From: Propionivibrio dicarboxylicus
Lineage (GTDB): Bacteria; Pseudomonadota; Gammaproteobacteria; Burkholderiales; Rhodocyclaceae
Reading direction: 5' to 3'
Length of the DNA stretch: 64,000 bases
Assembly: GCF_900099695.1 (NCBI RefSeq)
Contig: NZ_FNCY01000002.1
Coordinates: 124,001 to 188,000 of the forward strand
A program made the position numbers and the translations under genes. Below the pieces are notes generated by a model that had not been told where the DNA came from, ran no database searches, and saw only the letters and a program-made list of their open reading frames with translations. Within the stretch, counting starts at the first letter, position 1; each line of letters opens with the position of its first letter. This document shows, piece after piece, positions 38,273-48,530 of the stretch.

Positions 38273-41242
38273 TTAGAGCGTCCTGGCCACTTCGGTGACG
38301 TCGAACACCTCGAGTTGGTCGCCCGACTCGTAATTGGTGTAGTTCTTGAGCGACAGACCGCATTCGAAGCCGGCGCGCACTTCCTTGACGTCGTCCTTGA
38401 AACGCTTGAGCGACTCGAACTCGCCTTCCCAGATGACGACGTTGTCGCGCAGCAGACGGGCCCGCGAAGTCCGCTTGACGACGCCTTCGAGCACGTAGCA
38501 ACCGGCGATCGTGCCGATCTTGCTGGCACGGAACACCTGCCGGATCTCGACGAGACCGGTGACATCCTCGCGCTTCTCGGGCGAAAGCATGCCGGACAAA
38601 GCCGACTTCACATCATCGACAGCGTCGTAAATGATGTTGTAGTAACGGATCTGGACGCCCGCACTTTCGGCCGCCTTGCGCGCACCGGCATCGGCACGGG
38701 TGTTGAAGCCGATGATGACGGCCTTAGACGCCTGCGCCAGATGCACGTCGGATTCGCTGATCGCGCCGACCGCAGCGTGAATGACATTGACCTTGACCTC
38801 GTCGGTCGACAACTTCTGCAGCGAATGCACCAGCGCTTCCTGCGAACCCTGGACGTCGGCCTTGATGATCAACGCCAGCGACTTGACTTCGGCTTCGCCC
38901 ATCTGTTCGAGCAGGTTCTCCAGGTTCGCCGCCTGCTTGTTGGCGAGCTTCACATCGCGGAACTTGCCCTGACGGAACAGCGCGATTTCACGAGCCTTGC
39001 GTTCGTCATTGAGCACCACGGCTTCCTGACCGGCCGTCGGCACGTCCGACAGACCGAGGATTTCGACCGGGATCGACGGACCGGCTTCCTTGATCGAGCC
39101 GCCATTCTCGTCGAGCATGGCGCGGATACGACCGAACACTTGCCCTGCCAGCAGCACGTCGCCCTGGCGCAGCGTGCCGGATTGCACCAGCATCGTCGCC
39201 ACCGGACCACGCCCCTTGTCGAGCCGCGCTTCGATGATCAGACCCTTGGCCGGCGTTTCCTTCGGCGCCGTCAATTCGAGAACTTCAGCCTGCAGCAGGA
39301 CGTTTTCGAGCAGCTCGTCGATGCCCTGGCCGGTCTTGGCCGACACCGAGATGAACGGCGATTCGCCGCCATACTCCTCGGGCACCACCTGCTCGGCGAC
39401 GAGTTCCTGCTTGACACGATCCGGATTGGCTTCCGGCTTGTCGATCTTGTTCACCGCGACAACGATTGGCACTCCTGCCGCCTTGGCGTGGTGGATGGCC
39501 TCGCGCGTCTGCGGCATGACGCCATCATCGGCAGCGACAACCAGGATGACGATATCGGTGGCCTTGGCGCCGCGGGCACGCATTGCCGTAAAGGCCTCGT
39601 GACCCGGGGTGTCGAGGAAGGTGACCATGCCGCGCGCCGTTTCGACGTGGTAGGCACCGATGTGCTGCGTGATGCCACCGGCTTCACCGGATGCCACACG
39701 CGTACGACGGATGTAGTCGAGCAGCGAGGTCTTGCCGTGGTCGACGTGGCCCATCACGGTCACCACCGGCGCACGCGGCAGTTGCTCCGCATCCTTGTGT
39801 TCCGAATCGTCGATGAAGGCATCGGGATCGTCAAGCTTGGCAGCAAAGGCGCGGTGTCCCATTTCCTCGACGACGATCATCGCCGTTTCCTGGTCGAGCA
39901 CCTGGTTGATGGTGACCATCGAACCCATCTTCATCAGCGTCTTGATGACTTCGGTCGCCTTGATCGCCATCTTGTGCGCCAGATCGGACACGGAGATGGT
40001 TTCGGGCACATGCACGTCGCGCACGACCGCCTCGGTCGGCTGCTGGAAGCCATGCGACTCATCGGCCTCGTGCGAGCGCCCGGAGCGCTTGCCCTGCCGT
40101 CCGTCGCGCCAGCCGGAACCACCGGTCGGCGCAGCACCGCCGCGCGTCTTGAGACCCGGACGCTTGGCGCCGCCCTCATCCTTCCAGGTCCCCTTCTTCT
40201 CGCCCGGACCCTTCTTGTCGGTTTTCTTGTCTGCCACGCCGGCTTTTCCGGCCGGCTTGTGCAAGGTCTTGTCCTCGGCAGGACGGTCCGATGCCGTCTT
40301 CGCCGCGACCTGCTTGGCAGCTTCCGCAGCCTTCGCCGCCACAGCCTTGGCCTCGGCCTCCTGCTTCAGGCGAACGAGTTCAGCCGCACGCTGCTGCTTC
40401 TCGAGGAATTCGGCTTCCTGGCGCGCGCGCAGTTCCGCCTTGCGCCGTTCTTCCTCGGCGCGCAGACGCTGTTGCTCCTCGCCGATAATCGACGCACGCG
40501 AAACCACTTTCTTGACAGCCACCTTGGTCTCGCCAACCGGTTTCGTTTCCGGCGCTTTTTTCGCATCGCCGGCATGCTTGGCGGCATGACGCTGCGGCGC
40601 AGGACGACCGTCCTCAGCTTTTCTCGCCTCCGGCGCCTTCTCGGTTTTCCTGGCAGGCGCGGCTTCCACGACGACAGGCTTCTCGACCGGCACTTCAGCC
40701 ACCGGTTCGACCGGCGCTGGCGCCTCGACCACGGGCTCGACCGCTTTTTCGACGACCGACTCGACCTTCGGCGTTTCGACCACAACTTCCTTCGGCGCCT
40801 CAACCTCCACCGCCTCGGCGACGACGGGCGCAACCGGCACGACCTCGACGGGTGTCGGCGAAATCTCGACGACGACTTCCGGCTTGATTTCCTCGACCGG
40901 CGCCGACGCGGCTTCGACAGGCGTAGCAGCCTTGATTTCGGGAATATCGCGCTTGACGAGGATGCGCTTCTTGCGCACTTCGACCTGCACCGTCCGCGAT
41001 TTACCCTGCGCATCCTGCGATCGGATCTCCGACGTTTCTTTGCGTGTCAGGGTAATTTTCGTCTTCGCTTCGACCGCGCCATGCGAACGCCGCAGGTAGT
41101 CGAGCAAACGGGTCTTGTCCTGTTCGGTCAGCAGGTCGTCGGTCTTGGTCTTGACCACACCCGCCTTCTGCAATTGCTCCAGCAGGACGACTGCTGGCAT
41201 CTTTAGGCTATCGGCAAATTGGGCAACGCTTGTTTGCGCCAT
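38273..41242 (-). CDS. infB: Translation initiation factor IF-2
   Basis: A 989-residue GTPase that places fMet-tRNA on the 30S subunit. A small N-terminal IF2N module ([20 protein letters not shown]) leads into a long charged, valine/proline/alanine-rich linker (about residues 90-390). The G domain has GHVDHGKTS near residue 497, [15 protein letters not shown] and [10 protein letters not shown]. Domains II-IV follow to the C terminus. It lies 17 bp after nusA in the classical rimP-nusA-infB-rbfA-truB order. Long for a bacterial IF-2, mainly because of the linker. Confidence 0.97.
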   Translation of the reverse strand: MAQTSVAQFADSLKMPAVVLLEQLQKAGVVKTKTDDLLTEQDKTRLLDYLRRSHGAVEAKTKITLTRKETSEIRSQDAQGKSRTVQVEVRKKRILVKRDIPEIKAATPVEAASAPVEEIKPEVVVEISPTPVEVVPVAPVVAEAVEVEAPKEVVVETPKVESVVEKAVEPVVEAPAPVEPVAEVPVEKPVVVEAAPARKTEKAPEARKAEDGRPAPQRHAAKHAGDAKKAPETKPVGETKVAVKKVVSRASIIGEEQQRLRAEEERRKAELRARQEAEFLEKQQRAAELVRLKQEAEAKAVAAKAAEAAKQVAAKTASDRPAEDKTLHKPAGKAGVADKKTDKKGPGEKKGTWKDEGGAKRPGLKTRGGAAPTGGSGWRDGRQGKRSGRSHEADESHGFQQPTEAVVRDVHVPETISVSDLAHKMAIKATEVIKTLMKMGSMVTINQVLDQETAMIVVEEMGHRAFAAKLDDPDAFIDDSEHKDAEQLPRAPVVTVMGHVDHGKTSLLDYIRRTRVASGEAGGITQHIGAYHVETARGMVTFLDTPGHEAFTAMRARGAKATDIVILVVAADDGVMPQTREAIHHAKAAGVPIVVAVNKIDKPEANPDRVKQELVAEQVVPEEYGGESPFISVSAKTGQGIDELLENVLLQAEVLELTAPKETPAKGLIIEARLDKGRGPVATMLVQSGTLRQGDVLLAGQVFGRIRAMLDENGGSIKEAGPSIPVEILGLSDVPTAGQEAVVLNDERKAREIALFRQGKFRDVKLANKQAANLENLLEQMGEAEVKSLALIIKADVQGSQEALVHSLQKLSTDEVKVNVIHAAVGAISESDVHLAQASKAVIIGFNTRADAGARKAAESAGVQIRYYNIIYDAVDDVKSALSGMLSPEKREDVTGLVEIRQVFRASKIGTIAGCYVLEGVVKRTSRARLLRDNVVIWEGEFESLKRFKDDVKEVRAGFECGLSLKNYTNYESGDQLEVFDVTEVARTL

Positions 41243-41259
41243 AGAATCCTCTTCTCCGC

Positions 41260-42732
41260 TTACTCGAACCAGTGCGCACGCGCCGTGGTAATCAGTTGTT
41301 TGGCCCGATCGGCGGTGATGCCGGTCATCTCGGTCAGTTCATCGACGGCAAGATCCGCCAGGTCGTCGAGCGTCTTGATCCCGTTCGTCGCCAGCTTTCC
41401 GGCCAGTTGTTTGTCCATGCCGTCCATGCCAAGCAGATCGTCGGCGACATCGCCGATCTGCTCTTCGGTGACGATGGCCTCCGTCAGCAGGACGTTGCGG
41501 GCCCGCTCACGCAATTCCTGAACCGTCTCTTCGTCGAAGGACTCGATTTCCAGCATTTCATGCAGCGGCACATAGGCGACTTCTTCCAGCGTCGAGAAGC
41601 CCTCGGCGATCAGGATGTTCGCCACTTCCTCATCGACGTCCAGTTTTTCCATGAACAGCACGCGGATCGCCGCCGATTCCGCTTCGACCTTGGTGACCGA
41701 CTCTTCTTCGGTCATCAGGTTGATGGTCCACCCGGTCATCTCCGACGCCAGACGGACATTCTGGCCGCCGCGGCCGATGGCGACGGCGAGGTTGGCCTCG
41801 TCGACCACCACGTCCATGCTGTGCTTGTCTTCATCGACGACGACCGAGCTCACGTCGGCCGGCGCCAGCGCGCCAACCACGAATTGCGCGGGATCCGGCG
41901 ACCAGAGCACGATATCGACGCGTTCGCCGGCCAGTTCGTTGGTTACCGCCGTCACACGCATGCCGCGCATGCCGACGCAGGTACCGATCGGATCGATCCG
42001 CTGATCGTTCGACTTGACCGCGATCTTCGCGCGCAGACCGGGGTCGCGCGCCGCCGCCTTGATCTCGAGCAGGCCGTCATCGACTTCCGGCACTTCCATC
42101 TCGAACAGCTTGACAATGAATTCCGGCGCCGTCCGCGACAGGATCAACTGCGGGCCGCGTGCCTGGCGATCGACGCGCAGCAAATAGGCCTTGACGCGGT
42201 CGCCGATGCGCAGGTTCTCACGCGGGATCATCTGATCGCGCGGCAGGACCGCCTCGATCTTGCCGGCCTCGACGATGGCGTTGCCGCGTTCCATGCGCTT
42301 GATCGTCCCGGTAACGAGATGTTCCTTGCGGTCAAGGAAGTCGTTGAGGATCTGATCGCGTTCGGCGTCGCGAATCTTTTGCAGGATGACCTGCTTAGCC
42401 GCCTGCGCACCAATTCGTCCGAAATCGATCGGCTCGAGCGCTTCTTCGAGAAAATCGCCGACCTCGACATCGGGATCCTGCTTGCACGCTTCCGACAGGG
42501 GGACCGTCAGCGCTTCATTGAGATAGTCGCCGTCGGCGACCACTTCCCAGCGGCGGAAGGATTCGAAATCGCCGGACTCACGATCGACGACGACGCGGAC
42601 ATCCGCCTCGTCGTGGAGGCGCTTCTTGGTCGCCGACGCCAGCGCCAACTCCAGCGCTCCGAAGACGATTTCCTTGGCGACGTTCTTTTCGCGCGCCAAC
42701 ACGTCGACCAACAGCAAAATTTCACGGCTCAT
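41260..42732 (-). CDS. nusA: Transcription termination/antitermination factor NusA
   Basis: A 490-residue RNA polymerase-binding factor. The N-terminal RNAP-binding domain (about 1-125) is followed by S1 ([18 protein letters not shown]), two KH domains ([13 protein letters not shown] and [14 protein letters not shown]) and two C-terminal acidic repeats. It is preceded by rimP with a 60-bp gap. The rimP leader carries two terminator-like hairpins, which in this operon are natural targets for NusA-dependent autoregulation (inference). Confidence 0.96.
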   Translation of the reverse strand: MSREILLLVDVLAREKNVAKEIVFGALELALASATKKRLHDEADVRVVVDRESGDFESFRRWEVVADGDYLNEALTVPLSEACKQDPDVEVGDFLEEALEPIDFGRIGAQAAKQVILQKIRDAERDQILNDFLDRKEHLVTGTIKRMERGNAIVEAGKIEAVLPRDQMIPRENLRIGDRVKAYLLRVDRQARGPQLILSRTAPEFIVKLFEMEVPEVDDGLLEIKAAARDPGLRAKIAVKSNDQRIDPIGTCVGMRGMRVTAVTNELAGERVDIVLWSPDPAQFVVGALAPADVSSVVVDEDKHSMDVVVDEANLAVAIGRGGQNVRLASEMTGWTINLMTEEESVTKVEAESAAIRVLFMEKLDVDEEVANILIAEGFSTLEEVAYVPLHEMLEIESFDEETVQELRERARNVLLTEAIVTEEQIGDVADDLLGMDGMDKQLAGKLATNGIKTLDDLADLAVDELTEMTGITADRAKQLITTARAHWFE

Positions 42733-42792
42733 ACGCTCACTACCCCCTCTTCCGCACTCAGTATTCGCTCGGCACCCTCAGGCACGCCGCGC

Positions 42793-43233
42793 TCAATCAA
42801 ATTTCGGCACCAACCGGGCCTTGTCCACATTGGACAACTCCAGCTCAACGTCGCCCGTGTCGATGGTCAGACAGACCTTGCCGTCACGGACGCCCTGCAG
42901 AATGCCATTGAAGTTGCGCCGCCCGGCCAGCGGCAGCCGCAACCTGAGATTCACTTCCGACCCCGCAAAACGTTCGAAATCCGCGAGTTTCTTCAGAACC
43001 CGATCCAGCCCCGGCGACGACACTTCGAGGCGGTCGTAATCGACGTTCTCGACCGCCAGCACGCGCGTCAGATGGTTGCTGACCGTCGCGCAGTCTTCAA
43101 CATCGATGCCGCCCTCTTTTTCAGGCTTGTCGATAAACAGACGCAGGACGCGACCGCGCGGGCTTTGTTCAACGTCTACCAGCTCAAATCCCAAGCCGGT
43201 CACCGTTTTTTCGAGAAGTTCGTGCAAATCCAT
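42793..43233 (-). CDS. rimP: Ribosome maturation factor RimP
   Basis: A 146-residue factor for early 30S assembly. It has the GLGFELVDVEQSPRGRVLRLFID core, the SSPGLDRVLKKLADFERFAG signature and a C-terminal SH3-like strand ending ARLVPKFD. The start is set at the ATG 43233; a GTG two codons upstream is possible and no good Shine-Dalgarno is visible for either. First gene of the nusA-infB operon. Confidence 0.92.
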   Translation of the reverse strand: MDLHELLEKTVTGLGFELVDVEQSPRGRVLRLFIDKPEKEGGIDVEDCATVSNHLTRVLAVENVDYDRLEVSSPGLDRVLKKLADFERFAGSEVNLRLRLPLAGRRNFNGILQGVRDGKVCLTIDTGDVELELSNVDKARLVPKFD

Positions 43234-43240
43234 GGCCACA

Positions 43241-43264
43241 AATAAAAAATGGGCAAATGCCCAT
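43241..43264 (-). terminator. Leader attenuator 2 upstream of rimP
   Basis: On the minus strand, stem ATGGGCA/TGCCCAT (43264-43258 with 43255-43249) is followed by a U-rich tract (ATTTTTTATTT), ending 8 bases before the start codon. It is one of two tandem terminator-like hairpins in the leader. Confidence 0.65.
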
Positions 43265-43268
43265 CCAG

Positions 43269-43290
43269 AAAAAATGCCCGCAAAGGGCGC
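43269..43290 (-). terminator. Leader attenuator 1 upstream of rimP
   Basis: Minus-strand stem GCCC/GGGC (43288-43285 with 43279-43276) is followed by ATTTTTT. It lies between the rimP promoter and the second leader hairpin. Confidence 0.6.
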
Positions 43291-43307
43291 TCCGAAAAAT
43301 CGGACGG

Positions 43308-43336
43308 ATTATACCCGTTATTCTTCGCCCCGACAA
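43308..43336 (-). promoter_or_regulatory. Sigma70 promoter of the rimP-nusA-infB operon
   Basis: Minus-strand TTGTCG (43336-43331), a 17-bp spacer and a perfect TATAAT (43313-43308). Transcription from here would run through both leader hairpins before reaching rimP. Confidence 0.75.
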
Positions 43337-43441
43337 TGCCAACATGCAATTAAGCTGCTGTTGAAAAAACCCTTTTTTTCGATTTCTGCAATTTTCCATC
43401 GGTGCGGCGGCATCAAAACAGCGCCGCACCGAAGCCCGTCG

Positions 43442-44416
43442 TCAGCGCGGACGTCGCTTCACCGGCGTCCGTTCCGGCGCCTCGAGACCGAACTCGGCCA
43501 TCAGCTTGGCTACGACCGCGTCATCGAGTTCCTGCACCTGGCCGCGCTTGAGGTTGGGCGGCAGCACGAAAGGACCGTAACGCACACGCATCAACCGGCT
43601 GACGGTCACGCCGACGGCCTCGAACATGCGGCGCACCTCGCGGTTGCGTCCCTCGAACAAGGAGACGCGGTACCAGTGATTGGCGCCATCGCCGCCCGCA
43701 TCCTGAAACGACGAGAACTGCGCCAGCCCGTCCTCGAGTTCGACACCGTCGAGCAGGCGCTTTTGCGCCTCGACGCCGAGATCGCCGAGCACCCGCACCG
43801 CGTATTCCCGGACCAGTTGGTAACGCGGATGCATCAAGCGGTTGGCCAACTCGCCCGACGTCGTGAATAGCAGAAGACCGCTGGTATTGAAATCGAGCCG
43901 GCCGACCGCTACCCACCGCGCCCCGGAAAGCCGAGGCAGCGACGTAAACACGCTCGGACGGCGATCCGGATCGTCGCGCGAGACGATTTCACCCTCCGGC
44001 TTGTGGTACAGGATGACGCGCGGCAGGCGGTTGGAAAACTTCAGATTGACGAGCCGACCGTTGACCTTGACGCGATCGCCGGGACTCGCCGACTGCCCGA
44101 GCGTCGCCGTTTCGCCATTCACCGTCACCCGCCCTTCGCCGATCAGTGTCTCCATTTCGCGACGCGAGCCGATCCCGCTTTGCGCCAGCAGCTTCTGCAG
44201 GCGCTCGGGCTTGGCCGGCGCCACCATGTGCCGCTCGCGCTTGCCGAGATCGGTGGGTGGACGGCGCGGACGCTCGACTGCCGGCGCAGCATCTTCGGGC
44301 GTCGGACGCCCGGCCGGTGCCGGCACGCGCTCGGCGGGGCCGCCACGACGCCCGGTCGTGCGGCGGGAATCGGCCTGAGGCGACCGGAACGGGGTTTTCT
44401 TCTGATTATTCGGCAT
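43442..44416 (-). CDS. rluB: 23S rRNA pseudouridine synthase, RluB type
   Basis: A 324-residue RsuA/RluB-family enzyme. A basic, proline-rich N-terminal extension (about residues 1-68) precedes an S4 domain ([19 protein letters not shown]) and the catalytic domain with D175 in [14 protein letters not shown], then [16 protein letters not shown]. RluB (position 2605) is favoured over RsuA because of the context after scpA-scpB. Its start overlaps the scpB stop by 11 bases. Confidence 0.88.
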   Translation of the reverse strand: MPNNQKKTPFRSPQADSRRTTGRRGGPAERVPAPAGRPTPEDAAPAVERPRRPPTDLGKRERHMVAPAKPERLQKLLAQSGIGSRREMETLIGEGRVTVNGETATLGQSASPGDRVKVNGRLVNLKFSNRLPRVILYHKPEGEIVSRDDPDRRPSVFTSLPRLSGARWVAVGRLDFNTSGLLLFTTSGELANRLMHPRYQLVREYAVRVLGDLGVEAQKRLLDGVELEDGLAQFSSFQDAGGDGANHWYRVSLFEGRNREVRRMFEAVGVTVSRLMRVRYGPFVLPPNLKRGQVQELDDAVVAKLMAEFGLEAPERTPVKRRPR

Positions 44417-45137
44417 GAACGAGGTCCAGTGTTTGATTCATCATATCGAGTTGCGGAAGCTCGGACACGCTGCGCAAGCCGAGATCGTCGAGGAATTGCC
44501 GGGTCGTCGCCAGCAGCGCCGGGCGCCCCGGCGTATCGCGATGCCCGACGACATCGACCCAGCCGCGCTCCTCGAGCGCCTTGATCACCTGCGAAGACAC
44601 CGTCACACCCCGGATATCCTCGATATCACCGCGGGTTACCGGCTGACGGTAGGCGATGATTGCCAGCGTTTCAAGCACGGCTCGCGAGTACTTGGGCGGC
44701 TTTTCCGGATGGAGCTTTTCGAGGTAGGGCATGAACTCGGCCCGAATCCGGAAACGCCAGCCGCTCGCCAGTTGCAGGAGTTCGAGCGGGCGCGTCGCCC
44801 ATTCGGCGCGCAGTTCGTCGAGCAGCACGCGCAGCGCGTCGCCCGACATTTCGCCGTCGAAAACCCGCCGCAACTCCGACATCGACAAGGGCTGCGTCGA
44901 ACTCAGCAGCACTGCCTCCAGAATGCGCTTGATTTCGCGGGTGTTGTCCGGGGGATCGGGCGGCGACGGTTCGAGCGCGAATTCGGAAGCATCCGGAATC
45001 ACCTGCCCGTCCGGCGCGATCATCGCCGCCGGCACCTCAGGCGCCGTCGCTGCGTCCGTCATCGTCTCCGGCGTCTCCACTGTCGGCGGGTTCATCGGGC
45101 TCGGCATCGTTTCCGTGGTGTGGTTCGTTTCGTCCAT
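44406..45137 (-). CDS. scpB: Segregation and condensation protein B
   Basis: A 243-residue partner of SMC-ScpA in chromosome condensation. The two winged-helix domains begin near residue 65 ([19 protein letters not shown]) and include the family stretch [24 protein letters not shown]. The first 60 residues are low-complexity and overlap the scpA coding region by 101 bases in another frame. GAGG about 8 bases before the ATG at 45137 supports that start; later in-frame ATGs could shorten it. Confidence 0.9.
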   Translation of the reverse strand: MDETNHTTETMPSPMNPPTVETPETMTDAATAPEVPAAMIAPDGQVIPDASEFALEPSPPDPPDNTREIKRILEAVLLSSTQPLSMSELRRVFDGEMSGDALRVLLDELRAEWATRPLELLQLASGWRFRIRAEFMPYLEKLHPEKPPKYSRAVLETLAIIAYRQPVTRGDIEDIRGVTVSSQVIKALEERGWVDVVGHRDTPGRPALLATTRQFLDDLGLRSVSELPQLDMMNQTLDLVHAE

Positions 45138-46020
45138 CGGCCAACCTCACATAGATGGGAGCAAAAGCTTGTTCCTGGGTCAATACGAGCAAATGCTCGC
45201 GCGCCAGTTCGAGCATGGCGAGAAAATGCACGACGACGACCGGCGCCCCCTTGGCGGCATCGAACATCTGTGTGAATTCGACGAAGCCGCCGTTGTCGCG
45301 CAGCAGACGAAGGATTTGCCCCATGTGCTCGCGCACCGACAATTCCTCGCGCTGGATCGTGTGGTGCGTGTGCAGCTTGGCCTGGCGCAGGATCGCATTC
45401 CAGGCATCGCGCAAATCCTCGGGCTGGACTTCGGGCAATCGCTGCATCAGCGACTTCTCGACCCAGACCTCGGCCCAGTCGAAATCGCGCTCGGCCTGCG
45501 GCAAGTCGTCGATCCGCGCTGCCGCGAGCTTCATCTGCTCGTACTCGATCAGGCGCCGCACGAGTTCGGCGCGCGGGTCCTCGGCCTCGCCATCTTCATC
45601 GAGGCGCGGCTTGGGCAACAGCATGCGCGACTTGATCTCGATCAGCATCGCCGCCATGACCAGGTAATCGGCCGCCAGTTCGAGGTTCTGCGAGCGCATC
45701 GCCTCGACGTAGGTCAGGTACTGTACGGTCAGCGGCGCCATCGGAATGTCGAGGACATTGACGTTGGCCTTGCGGATCAGATACAGCAATAGGTCGAGCG
45801 GCCCTTCGAAAGCGTCGAGCATCACCGCCATCGCGTCGGGCGGGATGTACAGGTCGAGCGGCATCTGCTGCATCGGCTCGCCGTAGATGCGCGCGAGCGG
45901 CTCCGCCTCGGTCTCGAGAGACGGGGACGCCTGCGCCTCGGCCACGGCCTCCGCCGTGCCCTCTGCGGGCATCTCCGCTGCGTCGTCCGCCAAAGGCGCG
46001 CTGATCGTCGTTTCGCTCAT
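45037..46020 (-). CDS. scpA: Segregation and condensation protein A
   Basis: A 327-residue kleisin that bridges the SMC dimer. The conserved N-terminal SMC-binding part begins after a 60-residue acidic lead and shows [23 protein letters not shown] and [21 protein letters not shown]. The C-terminal winged helix includes [20 protein letters not shown]. The last 33 residues are acidic and are read in a second frame as the start of scpB. It follows trpS by 9 bp. Confidence 0.92.
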   Translation of the reverse strand: MSETTISAPLADDAAEMPAEGTAEAVAEAQASPSLETEAEPLARIYGEPMQQMPLDLYIPPDAMAVMLDAFEGPLDLLLYLIRKANVNVLDIPMAPLTVQYLTYVEAMRSQNLELAADYLVMAAMLIEIKSRMLLPKPRLDEDGEAEDPRAELVRRLIEYEQMKLAAARIDDLPQAERDFDWAEVWVEKSLMQRLPEVQPEDLRDAWNAILRQAKLHTHHTIQREELSVREHMGQILRLLRDNGGFVEFTQMFDAAKGAPVVVVHFLAMLELAREHLLVLTQEQAFAPIYVRLADGRNEPHHGNDAEPDEPADSGDAGDDDGRSDGA

Positions 46021-46029
46021 GCGTGGAGT

Positions 46030-47232
46030 TTAGGCGTAATTGAGGCCCATCGCCGCGCGCACGTCGCGCATCGTCTCGCGCGCCAGCACCCCGGCCTTGC
46101 GATTGCCTTCGGCGATGATGTCGCGCACCAGCGCCGGTTGGTCCAGGTATTTCTGCGCCCGTTCCTGCATCGGCGCCTGTTCGCGCAGGATGCCGTCGAT
46201 CACCGGCTGCTTGCACTCGATACAGCCGATGCCGGCACTGCGGCAGCCCTTCTGCACCCAGCCCTTGCACTCGGCATCGGAATAGACCTGATGCAGTTGC
46301 CAGACCGGGCAACGATCGGGTTCGCCCGGATCGGTGCGGCGCACGCGCTGGGTGTCGGTCGGCATGCGCTTGATCTTCTGCGTCACCGACGCCGCATCCT
46401 CGCGCAGCGTAATCGTGTTGTTATAGGACTTGGACATCTTCTGGCCATCGAGCCCCGGCATTTTCGAGGCTTCGGTCAGGAGATAGCCCGGTTCGACGAG
46501 AATCGTCTTGCCGGTGCCTTCGAGATAGCCGAGCAAGCGCTCGCGGTCGTCGGCCGAGAGTTGCGGCAATTCGGCCAGCAGCGCACGGCCCTTGGCCACC
46601 GCCTCCTTGTCGCCGTCCTGCTGGAAGCGCGTGCGCAAATGTTCGAAGGAGCGCTTGTTCTTGCTGCCGAGCCGGGCGACGGCTTCCTTGGCCTTTTCCT
46701 CGAAGCCCGGTTCGCGCCCGTACATGTGGTTGAAGCGCCGCGCCAGTTCGCGGGTGAATTCGACGTGCGGAATCTGGTCTTCGCCGACCGGCACCTTGTC
46801 GGCCCGGTAAATCAGGATATCGGCGCTCATCAGCAACGGATAGCCGAGGAAGCCATAGGTCGTCAGGTCCTTGCCCGACATCTTTTCCTGCTGATCCTTG
46901 TAGGTCGGCACGCGTTCGAGCCAGCCGAGCGGCGTCATCATCGAGCACAGGAGGTGCAGTTCGGCATGCTCGGGCACCTGCGACTGGATGAACAGCGTCG
47001 CCTTCTCGGGATCGACACCCGCCGCCAGCCAGTCGATGATCATGTCCCAGGTCGCCTTCTCGATACCCTGCGGATCGTCGTACTGGGTCGTCAGCGCATG
47101 CCAGTCGGCGACGAAGAACAGGCAGGGATACTCATGCTGGAGCTTGATCCAGTTTTTCAGCACGCCGTGATAGTGGCCGAGATGCAGGCTGCCCGTGGGG
47201 CGCATGCCGGAGAGGACGCGTTCTGCGAACAT
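46030..47232 (-). CDS. trpS: Tryptophanyl-tRNA synthetase with a predicted 4Fe-4S site
   Basis: A 400-residue class I synthetase that charges tRNA-Trp. The HIGH-type HLGH is at 17-20 and KMSKS at 265-269. An inserted helical block at about residues 175-243 makes it longer than the 330-residue E. coli type. The C-terminal part has cysteines C308-x21-C330-x6-C337-x2-C340, close to the C-x22-C-x6-C-x2-C cluster site described for Thermotoga TrpRS. It lies between a site-2 protease gene (14-bp gap) and scpA. Confidence 0.93.
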   Translation of the reverse strand: MFAERVLSGMRPTGSLHLGHYHGVLKNWIKLQHEYPCLFFVADWHALTTQYDDPQGIEKATWDMIIDWLAAGVDPEKATLFIQSQVPEHAELHLLCSMMTPLGWLERVPTYKDQQEKMSGKDLTTYGFLGYPLLMSADILIYRADKVPVGEDQIPHVEFTRELARRFNHMYGREPGFEEKAKEAVARLGSKNKRSFEHLRTRFQQDGDKEAVAKGRALLAELPQLSADDRERLLGYLEGTGKTILVEPGYLLTEASKMPGLDGQKMSKSYNNTITLREDAASVTQKIKRMPTDTQRVRRTDPGEPDRCPVWQLHQVYSDAECKGWVQKGCRSAGIGCIECKQPVIDGILREQAPMQERAQKYLDQPALVRDIIAEGNRKAGVLARETMRDVRAAMGLNYA

Positions 47233-47246
47233 GGTGTCGGTTCGTT

Positions 47247-47900
47247 TCAGTTGAGTTGGAAGAGGGAAAGAATAGTCTGCTTGAGCAGCGAAACCAAGGG
47301 CCAGACGGTGACGTCGAGCACATTGAAATACATCAGCGCGAGTAGGATGAAGAAGCCCCAGCGCTCAAGGCGGGCGAAGCGGATCGCCAGCGACCACGGC
47401 AGCAGGCTGACAGCAATGCGACCGCCGTCGAGCGGCGGTAGCGGAATCAGGTTGAGCGCCATCAGCGCCAGATTGATGCCGATACCGACCTGGCACATCA
47501 GCGCCAGCGGATAGCTGAATTGATTGACCGGAATCAGGGTATCGACCTTGAGCAGCGCCGCCCAGCCGAGCGCCATGACGAGATTGACCGCTGGCCCGGC
47601 CGCCGCGACCCAGAGCATGTCGCGCTTCGGATGGCGCAGCCGGCTGAAATCGACCGGCACCGGCTTGGCCCAGCCGAACAGGAAGGGACTATTGACGAGA
47701 TAGAGCAGGATCGGCAGCAGGATCGTCCCGAACAATTCAACGTGGCGCAAGGGATTCAGGCTGATGCGCCCGGCCAGCCAGGCGGTCGGATCGCCAAAAT
47801 AACGCGCGGCATAACCGTGCGCCGCTTCGTGCAGCGTGATGGCCAGCACCACCGGTAGCGCGGCGATCGACAGCGTCTGGATGATCGAGGCGAACTCCAT
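47247..47900 (-). CDS. Site-2 protease family (M50) membrane metallopeptidase
   Basis: A 217-residue integral membrane protein with the zinc motif H24-E25-x2-H28 in the first helix and the NLIPLPPLDGG second motif near the C terminus, with about five membrane segments. Members cleave membrane-embedded substrates; this small YwhC-like class has no defined target. The ATG at 47900 has GGAG 5 bases upstream and lies 2 bases after the yciO stop. Conserved neighbourhood with trpS, scpA and scpB. Confidence 0.87.
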   Translation of the reverse strand: MEFASIIQTLSIAALPVVLAITLHEAAHGYAARYFGDPTAWLAGRISLNPLRHVELFGTILLPILLYLVNSPFLFGWAKPVPVDFSRLRHPKRDMLWVAAAGPAVNLVMALGWAALLKVDTLIPVNQFSYPLALMCQVGIGINLALMALNLIPLPPLDGGRIAVSLLPWSLAIRFARLERWGFFILLALMYFNVLDVTVWPLVSLLKQTILSLFQLN

Positions 47901-47902
47901 GC

Positions 47903-48529
47903 TCACTCCAGGCCGAAAGGTTCGAGCGCCCCGCGCCCGGCCCGCACCAGCTGCGGCGGCAGGCTGGTCAGATCGACGACCGTCGTCGGCTCGGTACCGC
48001 ACCAGCCGCCATCGAGAATCAGGTCGACATGATCGTCGAGCCGGTCCTGGATCTCCCAGCCTTCGGTCAAGGGCGCTTCGTCCCCCGGCAGCATCAGCGT
48101 CGAGGTCAGGATCGGTTCGTCGAACACCTCGAGCAGCGCCAGCACGGCCTTGTGATCCGGGATACGCAAACCGATCGTCTTGCGCTTCGGATGCAGCACC
48201 CGGCGCGGCAACTCGTGCGTCCCTTCGAGAATGAACACATAACTGCCCGGCGTCGTCGCCTTGAGCAGGCGGTACTGGGCATTATCGACGCGCGCGAACT
48301 GGGCGATCTGCGAGAGATCGCGACACATCAGTGTCAGGTGGTGCCGGTCGTCGAGCGCGCGGATGCGGCGAATGCGTTCCATCGCGTCCTTGTCGCCAAC
48401 GCGGCAACCGAGCGAATAACAGGAATCGGTCGGTATCGCGATGACGCCGCCCGCCTGCAAGACCTCCGCCGCCTGCGCCAGGAAACGCGGCTGCGGATCT
48501 TCCGGATGAATCGACAGATAACGTGCCAT
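47903..48529 (-). CDS. yciO: YciO, Sua5/YrdC-family protein
   Basis: A 208-residue relative of the threonylcarbamoyl-AMP synthase TsaC/Sua5. The nucleotide-binding fold shows GGVIAIPTDSCYSLGCRVGD, RHHLTLMCRDLSQIAQFA and KTIGLRIPDH. YciO proteins have weak or different activity compared with TsaC, so the exact role is open. It starts 1 bp after the stop of the PHP-domain gene and is followed by the site-2 protease gene. Confidence 0.88.
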   Translation of the reverse strand: MARYLSIHPEDPQPRFLAQAAEVLQAGGVIAIPTDSCYSLGCRVGDKDAMERIRRIRALDDRHHLTLMCRDLSQIAQFARVDNAQYRLLKATTPGSYVFILEGTHELPRRVLHPKRKTIGLRIPDHKAVLALLEVFDEPILTSTLMLPGDEAPLTEGWEIQDRLDDHVDLILDGGWCGTEPTTVVDLTSLPPQLVRAGRGALEPFGLE

Positions 48530-48530
48530 G

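Noticed and set aside
37631-41206. Very long open frame antisense to infB
   Set aside because: infB is unambiguous; the opposite frame is low-complexity and has no family motif or ribosome site.
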